A stretch of 64,000 nucleotides of DNA from Sulfodiicoccus acidiphilus. Its GTDB lineage: Archaea; Thermoproteota; Thermoprotei_A; Sulfolobales; Sulfolobaceae. The stretch's first letter is position 1. Each line of letters opens with the position of its first letter. The stretch lies in contig NZ_AP018553.1 of the NCBI RefSeq assembly GCF_003967175.1, positions 1,426,001 through 1,490,000 of the forward strand, in the 5' to 3' direction. The translations under genes were made by a program, and so were the position numbers. Shown piece by piece: positions 56,908 through 64,000 of the stretch. The notes beneath the pieces were generated by a model. The model did no database searches. It was not told the origin of the DNA and was given only the letters and a program-made list of their open reading frames with translations.

Positions 56908-57545
56908 CCCACCAACTCCTCCAACACCTCATGTTCCCTCTTCTCCAGGATGACTAACGACGATATCACCACCAGGGCGAGGACGTCCAATAGAACACTC
57001 GCCTCGATCAGGAGGGGCACTGGAACTAGGAAGAGTCCCAAGAGGATCAGCGCATTCTCTTCCTCTATGTAACCTAGAATTTGAGCTATGGTGGACCTCC
57101 TAGAGGCGATGAGGAATAGTCCCTGAAAGAGGAGGATGAACGGAAAGATCAGGAGGAATCCTCTCTCTCCACCTAACAGTCCTATCCCTTTGAGGGCCAC
57201 GTATACGACTATGAGGCTCGAGGTGAAGAACGTTGATAGGTTGATCAGTAACGTCGACGCGACTCCTCCTGTCTTCTCCCTCTCCCATCCCCTGAGCCCG
57301 AGCACGTTGAGGAGGATCCACGGCGTAACTATGCTCCTGACCGACACCGTCAGGAGAGCCAGGTACAGGAAGTCTACGTTCCTGGTGGATAGGAACGCGA
57401 GGAAGGAGGTTAGGCCCACTAACGCCGATTCCACCCCAGTTCCCTTGATGGCAGAGTTGAAGAACGCCTGGCCTTGAACGTAGAGGGCCGAGGCAACTGT
57501 GCCTACCACCACGAGTTGAATCGCTTCTGTCAGGAGGTCAGCCAC
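56904..57545 (-). CDS. HyfE-like membrane subunit
   Basis: 213 residues and about six hydrophobic helices, resembling the HyfE subunit of hydrogenase-4-type complexes (combined MnhC/NuoK-like, proton or ion path). No charged motif can be singled out. The GTG/ATG start overlaps the HyfC-like gene's stop by 8 nt. Final full-length gene of the Ehr-type operon. Confidence 0.65.
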   Translation of the reverse strand: MADLLTEAIQLVVVGTVASALYVQGQAFFNSAIKGTGVESALVGLTSFLAFLSTRNVDFLYLALLTVSVRSIVTPWILLNVLGLRGWEREKTGGVASTLLINLSTFFTSSLIVVYVALKGIGLLGGERGFLLIFPFILLFQGLFLIASRRSTIAQILGYIEEENALILLGLFLVPVPLLIEASVLLDVLALVVISSLVILEKREHEVLEELVG

Positions 57546-58479
57546 GGAACACCACCGTCAATATTAGGGAGAACAACGAAAGCACTAGGGCGACGGCCAG
57601 AAAGTCCTGAACCTTGAAGAGCCTCAATTTGGCGAAAGTGGTCTCCATCACCGTTACTACTCCTATGAGTCCGATCCACTTCACAACCATCACTCCGACG
57701 TCAATAACGGAACCAATCGGCCCCAGGAATAGACCCCACGGAACAAGGAAAACGTTTAGGAGTACTGAACCTAGGAGGTATTGTTTGATGTAGTTGCTCC
57801 ACTTCAGCAAGCCAAGATCCCTTCCACTATATTCGTAGAGTAGCGACTCCTCTATCATGCCGAACTCCCACATTCCTGAACTCTCGACAGGCAACTTACC
57901 CGTCTCAAACATCCAGAGCATGAAGAACGCTACGGTTGCTACGACGTGGGGTACCGTTGCGTAGTTAGGAAGGATAACTGCGTAGTTCATTGCAGCGTAA
58001 GGGTTGTTGGTGTCTGTGATTAAGGCCACCGCGAAGAACACTGAGATCAGCGTCCCCTCACCTAGGTAAGCGAAGGAAAGGATCCTCGCCGATCCCAGGG
58101 CCACGAAGTTACTTCCACTTTCCATAGCTTGAGAGACTTTCAAGAAGGACGCCAGGGAAAAGAGCAGAGCACCTCCTAGGAAGTCCACCGTGGGAGTCAG
58201 AAACACTGGGGCGGGATATATTACAGGGATAACGAAGGAGATTAGAATATATACGGCGAACACCAGGGCTGGGCCGTAGAGGAATAGCTTGCCCGCTTCA
58301 ACAGGTACCACCGTCTCTTTCCTGAATAGCTTAGCGAGATCGTAGTAAGGCTGCAGGACGCTGGGTCCTCTCCTAGTTTCCACAAAGGCCTTGAACTTTT
58401 CCAACAGTCCAGCCATGAGAGGAGAGAGGAGAAGAACTGCTCCCACCTGCACCGAGGCCTCCACGACTGAGTAGTTCAC
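57538..58479 (-). CDS. NuoH/HyfC-like membrane subunit
   Basis: 313 residues, eight helices, matching the membrane subunit that couples the peripheral redox arm to the ion-pumping arm in complex I and membrane hydrogenases. Marks: VETRRGPSVLQPYYDLAKLFRKE near residue 35 and the cytosolic loop with GMIEESLLYEYSG. It overlaps the upstream antiporter-like gene by 4 nt. Confidence 0.85.
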   Translation of the reverse strand: MNYSVVEASVQVGAVLLLSPLMAGLLEKFKAFVETRRGPSVLQPYYDLAKLFRKETVVPVEAGKLFLYGPALVFAVYILISFVIPVIYPAPVFLTPTVDFLGGALLFSLASFLKVSQAMESGSNFVALGSARILSFAYLGEGTLISVFFAVALITDTNNPYAAMNYAVILPNYATVPHVVATVAFFMLWMFETGKLPVESSGMWEFGMIEESLLYEYSGRDLGLLKWSNYIKQYLLGSVLLNVFLVPWGLFLGPIGSVIDVGVMVVKWIGLIGVVTVMETTFAKLRLFKVQDFLAVALVLSLFSLILTVVFRG

Positions 58480-60179
58480 AGGGACATCACCACCAGTACC
58501 AGGAGTACAGCCAAGATCATGTAAATTACATACCAGGAAATCGAGCCATTCATGTACATCCTAGTGATCTTCTTGGAAGTGCCTACGTAAGTCCTTGCTA
58601 GCATGTAGATGCCCCTCCAGAACAAGTCCACATCCCCGGCCGCCCCCCTTTCCAACAATTGCCGAAGCATTAGTCTGACGTTGTTGGAGAATCCATAGGA
58701 GGTGTACTTCTGATGACTCCTCCCGTGGTTCCATGTCCTTACAGTCCTGCTTCTCCTTGGGCCTGCCACTAGAACCGTCATAGCGAACCCGCTCGCCAAC
58801 GTCAATGCCACGAATACAGGTGAGATTGCACCGAATACAGAACCGTTGAGCTTCACTGCGATCATTGAGCCCTGGGGAAGTCCTAGCGAGGGCGCCCCTA
58901 TCCTGAAGGGTGAGAGCAGGTAGATGACTAAACCTAGGACAAGGACTATTACTCCGGAGGTCATTACTACAGGGTAGCTCTCACCTTTAACCCCCCTAAA
59001 TAGCTGTAGGAATGACGAGAGTCTTAACATCGCGCCAGTGGCGAACCCCTCCCCTAGAGCTATTGCTATTCCTGTGAATAGAGGTATGAGCCCGGTGAGG
59101 CCTGGGATTAGAGCGGCTTCAGCGAAGAAGACCTCCAGGAGTCCCCAAGTCGCTACCCCCCCTACAGTGGGGAGTAGACCGGACATCGAGGAGGTGAGAA
59201 GCACCACCCCCAGCTTGGACCATGAGCTGGTTCTCCAAGATGCCATTGAAATCGACTCCCCGTAACCTTTTCCGGCGAGGAGGAAGAGCCCAGTCTTAGC
59301 CGTCGAGTGAGCCACGGCGTAGGCCGCTAGGACGAAGGAGGCCATCAATGCTAGGCTGTGTACAGGTGCGACTTCCAGTGCTCCTAGCGTGGCCAACAGG
59401 GCACCGTCGTTCTCTACCGTACTGAAACCCAGAAGTCCCTTCACGTGATCCGAGATGTACGCGAACAGGGCCCCGAAAAGAACGGTAAATCCCCCTATCG
59501 ACATTAGAGCCCATCCTAACGGCAAGTCCTGTGGCGAAAGTAAGGACATCTTGTATAACCCAAAGAGGGCTACAAGAGTCATTGAGGCGCTGAGGACAGC
59601 AGACAGCCTGGAAGGAGCGCTTCCGTGAGCGAGTGGAAGCCACTCTGTCACCATGAAGGGGAGGATTCCCATTTTCACTGCGAAACCGAAGGCAAGCACG
59701 TCTAGAGGCAAGTCCGTGTGCAGGGGAACGAACTCCACCATACCCGTCTGAGAGTAAGCTAGGGAGAACCCCCCGACTAACAGTACCGTGCTCAGTTCGC
59801 TGAAGGCCATGAAGACGAACGCGGGGTAGCTCAACCTCCTGTGAAGTCCGATCTCTACGTAGGCAGGCACCGTCATCACTTCCCAACCAGTGAGGAACGA
59901 GAGGTAGTTGGTGGATGTTAGGGCCATTGCCATGCCCAACAGAGAGAGTGCCATTAAGGAGGGCAACCACCTGTCATCGTCTCTCTGATTTGCAATTGCC
60001 GAGATCAACCAGACAAACCCTGCTACTGAGAGGAAGATCGCGAGGTGCTCAACTCTGAAGGCCAGCGCTCCCTGGACTACAAAGGCTGCAGACGAGACTG
60101 CCATTATAACGTAAGCTGGTCTCCTCCACTTCAACCCTACCGCTGAGGCCAGCGCCAAGGGAAGTAGGATGTAAAGCAC
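58476..60179 (-). CDS. Antiporter-like subunit (HyfB/NuoL type)
   Basis: 567-residue, ~15-helix subunit of the Mrp/NuoL antiporter family thought to translocate protons. Key residues are the Glu in FLTGWEVMTVPAY near 94 and the Lys of FAVKMGILPFMVTEWLPLAHG near 163. A soluble linker with the basic run RRSRTVRTWNHGRSHQK lies near 475. It begins at the last base of the NuoB-like stop. Confidence 0.85.
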   Translation of the reverse strand: MLYILLPLALASAVGLKWRRPAYVIMAVSSAAFVVQGALAFRVEHLAIFLSVAGFVWLISAIANQRDDDRWLPSLMALSLLGMAMALTSTNYLSFLTGWEVMTVPAYVEIGLHRRLSYPAFVFMAFSELSTVLLVGGFSLAYSQTGMVEFVPLHTDLPLDVLAFGFAVKMGILPFMVTEWLPLAHGSAPSRLSAVLSASMTLVALFGLYKMSLLSPQDLPLGWALMSIGGFTVLFGALFAYISDHVKGLLGFSTVENDGALLATLGALEVAPVHSLALMASFVLAAYAVAHSTAKTGLFLLAGKGYGESISMASWRTSSWSKLGVVLLTSSMSGLLPTVGGVATWGLLEVFFAEAALIPGLTGLIPLFTGIAIALGEGFATGAMLRLSSFLQLFRGVKGESYPVVMTSGVIVLVLGLVIYLLSPFRIGAPSLGLPQGSMIAVKLNGSVFGAISPVFVALTLASGFAMTVLVAGPRRSRTVRTWNHGRSHQKYTSYGFSNNVRLMLRQLLERGAAGDVDLFWRGIYMLARTYVGTSKKITRMYMNGSISWYVIYMILAVLLVLVVMSL

Positions 60180-60814
60180 TAAACGTCACCTTTGAGCCTT
60201 CTGAGTGCTTGAATTATCGAGGCCGGGGTGGGAGGACAACCGGGAACTACCACGTGAGCGTTAACCTCCGGCGGTCTCCCCAGCACTCCTCCAGAGGCGG
60301 CGCAGGCACCTATCAGTACCACCACTTTAGGTTCGGGCATGGCATCCAGGGCCTCCCTCAATGGTCCCTCCATTCCCTCAACCATTACTCCCATTAATAG
60401 AAGGGCGTCAGCGTGACGGGGCGTGTTTACCAGAAATATGCCGAATCTAGTGGCGTCGTATTGAGGAGAGAACAATAACTTCAACTCCACGTTACATCCT
60501 CCACAGCTCCCGACGTCTACTGGGAAGACGTGTAGGGACTTCCTGAAGAGCGAGTTTGTGGTTTTCACCTCTGGCTGAACTGTATTCCCAGTTGGGACTA
60601 GGTTCGGCTCACACCTCCTGCAGAATACACATTTCCCTGGTTCCCACTTACCTTCCCTTATTGCTCTCGTAGGGCAGCCTGAGAACTCTCCTTTCACTTC
60701 TAACTGTGAAGGCCAGGTGGCGTTATTCTCAGGCTCTTTCTCTGTTCTCACTCCTCTCCTTACTCCCCTCAGGAACCAACTCACCCTAGGTCCACCTCCA
60801 ATTCCGATACCCAT
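60179..60814 (-). CDS. NuoB/HyfI-like Fe-S subunit with N-terminal ferredoxin motif
   Basis: Small subunit of 211 residues. C-terminal domain (about 95-211) holds all four ligands of the proximal [4Fe-4S] cluster: C104 and C107 (GSCGGCNVE), C171 (GACA) and C193 (PGCPP). The N-terminal region carries C47-P and C62-x2-C65-x2-C68, one ferredoxin-like [4Fe-4S] site that in other complexes is on a separate HyfH/NuoI subunit; no such gene exists in this operon. The gene overlaps the large-subunit gene by 34 nt. Confidence 0.85.
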   Translation of the reverse strand: MGIGIGGGPRVSWFLRGVRRGVRTEKEPENNATWPSQLEVKGEFSGCPTRAIREGKWEPGKCVFCRRCEPNLVPTGNTVQPEVKTTNSLFRKSLHVFPVDVGSCGGCNVELKLLFSPQYDATRFGIFLVNTPRHADALLLMGVMVEGMEGPLREALDAMPEPKVVVLIGACAASGGVLGRPPEVNAHVVVPGCPPTPASIIQALRRLKGDV

Positions 60815-61902
60815 ATCCCGAAGCTCTCCCAGTTGAACGGAATGTCGGTGAAGATAGCACCCCTTGAGCTACTGAGGAAGGCCCTCAAGTTAGCTCTGGA
60901 TGGTGGGAGAACCTCCACCTTCCTCAACATCCTTCCCTCCACCTCCACTAAGTAAGCTAGGTCGCCAGATGGACTCTCTACTCTCGCAATACCCTCTCCC
61001 GTTCTTTCTGGGACTATGAAGGAGCTAGGCTCTGTCCTCATTTCCGAGAGCATTTCAATTGAGCTCTCCACCTCTTCCATTCTCACCATCAATCTGGATA
61101 AGGCGTCTCCATCCCTCATCGACACCGGTCTAAATCCGTCGTAAGGCAAGTCACCTCCATCGCACCTGGCGTCGAAGGCCATTCCCGCCGCCCTGGCCGC
61201 CGGACCTATTAAGGAGTTGTCCTTTATCACGCCGTTACCTGAGAGCCTATCCACGAAGATCCTGTTCTCCAACACCTTCCACATTTCCTTCATGAAGGTC
61301 CAGCCCACCAACATGGATGGTTCGAATCGACAGACTGTTCCCCCGAGGAAGTTGGCTCCCATGAAGTACCTGTGTCCGCAGGCTCGGCCTATGGTTCTGT
61401 TTACCTGTTCTACAGCACTCAGCACGGTGTAAGCGGGAACTAAGAGAGATGCGGCGTCAAGCAACCTATGTAGAACGAGGAGGTGATTCCTCACTCTCTC
61501 CAGTTCGAGTTCGACTATTCTGGAACTAACTACCTTTTCGTCGGGTTCAACCTCTAGGGCTTTCTCTACAGCTATTAGAAACGCAATGGAGTGGGCAGCG
61601 CCGAAGTTGGCGTTTATTCTCTCCACCTTCAAGATGGCGTCCTCTACTCTAAGCCCAGCTAAGGGGATCTTCCTGTTCTTAGAGGAGACGTAGTCTATCC
61701 AATCCACCGACTCACCCCTAGTTAACACGTCGAGTGCTAGGCTCTCGATCGGACCTCCAGCTAACGGCCCGTACGAGAAGGTGAAGCTCCCGTACTCTTT
61801 GGCGGGCCTACCTTCCTCATCTTGAGGACAAGGTGAGTTCATCAGTCCCTCGGTGGTTAGGCACTTCTCTCCAAGCTGTCCGACTATCCTCACCTTTACC
61901 AC
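60781..61902 (-). CDS. NuoD/HyfG-like large subunit without NiFe cysteines
   Basis: Catalytic-type subunit of 373 residues related to NiFe-hydrogenase large subunits and NuoD. The first NiFe motif, RxCGxC, is replaced by R95-I-N-A-N-F100 before GAAHS, and the C-terminal DPCxxC is absent (DIPFNWESFG). It therefore cannot bind the NiFe site. Such complexes are known as Ehr (energy-converting hydrogenase-related); the substrate is unknown, quinone being one possibility. GTG/ATG start overlaps the antiporter-like gene by 7 nt. Confidence 0.85.
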   Translation of the reverse strand: MVKVRIVGQLGEKCLTTEGLMNSPCPQDEEGRPAKEYGSFTFSYGPLAGGPIESLALDVLTRGESVDWIDYVSSKNRKIPLAGLRVEDAILKVERINANFGAAHSIAFLIAVEKALEVEPDEKVVSSRIVELELERVRNHLLVLHRLLDAASLLVPAYTVLSAVEQVNRTIGRACGHRYFMGANFLGGTVCRFEPSMLVGWTFMKEMWKVLENRIFVDRLSGNGVIKDNSLIGPAARAAGMAFDARCDGGDLPYDGFRPVSMRDGDALSRLMVRMEEVESSIEMLSEMRTEPSSFIVPERTGEGIARVESPSGDLAYLVEVEGRMLRKVEVLPPSRANLRAFLSSSRGAIFTDIPFNWESFGIWVSELEVDLG

Positions 61903-63161
61903 CTCATTAACAACAATCCCACGGCTAAGGACGCTAGTCCAGCCGCCAGGGAAGTCGCAGCCAGCAAAATGTCCTCCTTCTCCCTTTTCCCCTCGTGGAG
62001 GACCATCCTTCCCACGTGAAAGTTGATCGAGATGAAGCCTACGGCAGTGAACACTAAGGCTAGCGCCACTTGGGGGAACATTCCAGCCCTGAAGGCCGCG
62101 GAGAAGATCGCGAACTCTCCCAGGAAAGTCCCGAATGGAGGTAGTCCTGTAACGGAGAGCGACGAGATGAGTAGGGCCGCAGAGGTTACTGGCATGTTAA
62201 TTTGGTCTATTTCCTTCTTCCCCGTTGAACGTGTTATTGAGCCACAGGAATAGAACGCGCCAGCCTTCCCGAAGGCGTGAGAGAGGAGGAGGATCGCGAC
62301 TCCTAGGGTCGAGTTAGCTGACATCCCTAACAGTGCAAGATTCATGTTTTCGATCGTCGAATAGGCGAACAATCTTTTATGGAACCTCTGACTCCCCATC
62401 GCGATCGAGGCGAACCCTATTGAGATCACCGCGACCCAGCTGTAGAGTTCTGGAACTGGGGCAGCAACGTAGACCACATGAAGGACGTATACGGCCACAG
62501 GGAGCAATACCCCTGAGAACAACGCACTAACTGGGGCTGGTGCCTCACTATGCACATCGGGAAGCCACGTGTTCATTGGAAACACTCCTGCCTTTGTGCC
62601 GAATCCCATGAGGGCTAGCGCTGAGGCTATAGTCAGAAGGGGCGAGAGGTGGGGAGTCTCTATACTAGATACTGTAAGCGTGCCCAGTCCATAGTAAAAC
62701 AGGATCACCGACGCAAGAGCAAACGTAACACCAGCTGAGACCAGGATCACGTACCTCCACCCAGCCTCCAATGCCAGTGGAGTTCGCTCCGTCACCACCA
62801 GCAACACAGAGGAGACAGTAGTCGCTTCTATCCCAACCCACATCAGTCCTAGGTTGTTTACAACCACAGTGAAGAACATGGTGGAGGTGAAGAAGTTTAG
62901 AAAGTAGTAGTACCTGTTTTGGTTACCTATGTAGCGAAGTGAGTAAATTGCCGAGAGCACGTAGATGGACGCTATTGAGAGCAGAATATACCAACTGAAC
63001 TGTGTGACGTAGAAGGTTCCTATTACAGGTATTTCCCCCCGTAGCACAACCACCAGAGCCACCTCTACTATCGCCGACCCTATGGAAGCGTATCTAACCC
63101 TGGACAAAAACAGGTTAGCTACGAGGGGCAAGACTATTATAGACATCACGAGGGCGTTCAA
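61896..63161 (-). CDS. Antiporter-like subunit (HyfF/NuoN type)
   Basis: 421 residues, ~13 helices, of the NuoN/MrpD family. Family marks are GLMWVGIEATTVSSVLLV near 105 (Glu) and GFGTKAGVFPMNTWLPDVH near 197 with conserved Lys and the PDVH loop, plus SEAPAPVSALFSG. It is the first gene of the operon on this strand. Ion translocation is expected from the family. Confidence 0.85.
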   Translation of the reverse strand: MNALVMSIIVLPLVANLFLSRVRYASIGSAIVEVALVVVLRGEIPVIGTFYVTQFSWYILLSIASIYVLSAIYSLRYIGNQNRYYYFLNFFTSTMFFTVVVNNLGLMWVGIEATTVSSVLLVVTERTPLALEAGWRYVILVSAGVTFALASVILFYYGLGTLTVSSIETPHLSPLLTIASALALMGFGTKAGVFPMNTWLPDVHSEAPAPVSALFSGVLLPVAVYVLHVVYVAAPVPELYSWVAVISIGFASIAMGSQRFHKRLFAYSTIENMNLALLGMSANSTLGVAILLLSHAFGKAGAFYSCGSITRSTGKKEIDQINMPVTSAALLISSLSVTGLPPFGTFLGEFAIFSAAFRAGMFPQVALALVFTAVGFISINFHVGRMVLHEGKREKEDILLAATSLAAGLASLAVGLLLMRW

Positions 63162-63775
63162 CCTATCTCACCTTTGTAAGATAGGCGTCATCAGCCCTCA
63201 CAACTCGGGCGGTTAGGACGTTAGTCCGCGGAGGACGCCATCTCCGTGGGCGAGAGTTAGCAGTGAGGTATAAAAGATTTGCGAATCGGAGAACCCACGG
63301 ATCCTTCACTTTGGTGGCAACTTAAACGAGAAGGTAGTCGAAGGATTTCGTCAATAGGGGCATCTATGGCTTTGCTACCGCTGCGTAGATTTGGGGTTTC
63401 TTTACAAAAATTTAGGAGTCGAGGAGGTGGAAAGCCTCGCCTTTCACGGGGGGATAGATAGCTCCCTTATAATTAAAACATTGTTTTCCTACGATTTCCT
63501 TAGTGGCGTTAACGACTTCCCTCCCCGGCCCCATCGAGAACTCGACTGGACTGAGGGAGGGGCAACATGCACTTTTCTCTTATAGGGACTAGAGGCCGTC
63601 GAAAGTCCCCCTCTAGTCGGGAGCTCCGCCACCTCCCGCAGCACATCAAACGAGAGATGTAACCTAGAATCGAAGAGGGGAACTCTGAGTGGGGAGTAAG
63701 TCAGCTTCACGTCAAAGTTGATAAGGTCACTGTGAGAATTTCATCGAAAACTCTTTGAAGAGAGTTCACGACTGA
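63162..63775. other. Operon upstream region with element left-end remnant (copy H)
   Basis: Holds the upstream region of the Ehr-type operon. At 63405-63478 a left-end-like sequence (TTTAGG, GGAGGTGGAAAGCCTCGCC hairpin, CTCCCTTATAATTAAAAC) resembles the first 70 nt of the elements; the remainder to about 63600 is too diverged to call. No gene seen. Short frames near 63490-63710 have no support. Confidence 0.4.
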
Positions 63776-64000
63776 CTACGAGAAGCGGAGAGGGATTTAG
63801 AGGAGGCTAAGTGCACTAAGGAGGGCAAGTATTACGAGCTGACCTGCTTTCTGTCTCAGCAGTCGGCCGAGAAAGCCGTCAAAGGACTCCTTCAATCCAT
63901 GGGAATAGAGAGAAGAGGACACTCCATGATTCAATTAATCCAAGACGCTCATGTAGAGATACACCAATGTACCGCTTTCCTAAATAAACAGTACTTTCCT
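63776..64000 (+). CDS. HEPN-domain protein, partial (runs off the window)
   Basis: The open frame from 63776 reads LREAERDLEEAKCTKEG then YYELTCFLSQQSAEKAVKGL and GIERRGHSMIQLI, a clear HEPN domain as found in the HEPN/MNT toxin-antitoxin family, common in thermophilic archaea. A TGA (63773-63775) directly precedes it and no start codon lies near the expected N-terminus, so the 5' end may be missing or mutated. The RNase motif Rx4-6H would lie further on; GHS at about residue 49 is part of the conserved helix. The nucleotidyltransferase partner is not in view. Confidence 0.65.

Overview
The window looks like a chromosomal segment of a relatively GC-rich member of the Sulfolobales (Thermoproteota), possibly near Sulfodiicoccus or Metallosphaera. 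This is judged from gene content, not from a search. The evidence is a DoxBCE-type terminal quinol oxidase, a sulfide:quinone oxidoreductase with the three Sulfolobales-type cysteines, the branched Entner-Doudoroff genes kdgA, kdgK and gapN, PibD, a Dps-like ferritin, many GTG/TTG starts, TATA boxes about 25-30 nt upstream of (nearly) leaderless genes, and IS200/IS605-type TnpB elements. No tRNA, rRNA or CRISPR array was recognised.

Layout. 0.2-6.4 kb: HIT protein, LysO-like exporter, an R2-like diiron gene with two in-frame TGA codons, citramalate synthase, a UbiA prenyltransferase and a DUF457-like membrane protein. 6.5-14.1 kb: five overlapping genes around a large tubulin/FtsZ-superfamily GTPase (FtsZ-like or 'Tubulin_2' type), with two coiled-coil membrane proteins, a zinc-ribbon protein that may itself have a divergent FtsZ fold, and an unknown last gene. 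This is the best candidate here for a poorly described system. 14.4-22.2 kb: a PsiE-like protein, a zinc metallopeptidase, transporters, two related small proteins, and sqr with a DUF1641 partner. 22.8-27.5 kb: doxBCE, a winged-helix regulator and a DUF429 protein. 27.5-34 kb: decayed DNA, pibD, an oxidoreductase, a PAP2 phosphatase, a dead peptide-ABC ATPase and an AT-rich SufR-like regulator with palindromic operators. 34-42.6 kb: a 2-hydroxyacid dehydrogenase, glnK-amt, kdgA-kdgK-gapN, Bcp, CbiZ and a PfpI-like protein. 43-55 kb: an acyl-CoA synthetase, a corrinoid-binding-protein homologue, a molybdenum hydroxylase large subunit, an ABC operon with its own regulator, and an iron/oxidative-stress operon (Dps-like, Rieske, Nramp-like). 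55-63.2 kb: a decayed tnpB element back to back with a short derivative, then a six-gene complex-I/Hyf-like operon whose large subunit lacks the NiFe cysteines. The window ends inside a HEPN-domain reading frame.

Two themes cross the window. First, at least five copies of a ~300-bp element share one architecture: a left-end hairpin, a fixed internal deletion, the conserved 3' tail of a tnpB frame and a right-end hairpin. Four of the five short copies follow TTTAAC and the fifth follows TATAAC. They look like non-autonomous IS605 derivatives and possible stand-alone omega-RNA units. Second, seven otherwise intact genes or gene remnants are each broken by what reads as one missing G (or C) in a G/C run: the FtsZ-like gene, its membrane partner, the oxidoreductase, amt, gapN, the Mo-hydroxylase and tnpB. 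This pattern suggests under-called homopolymers in the assembly more than seven separate pseudogenes.
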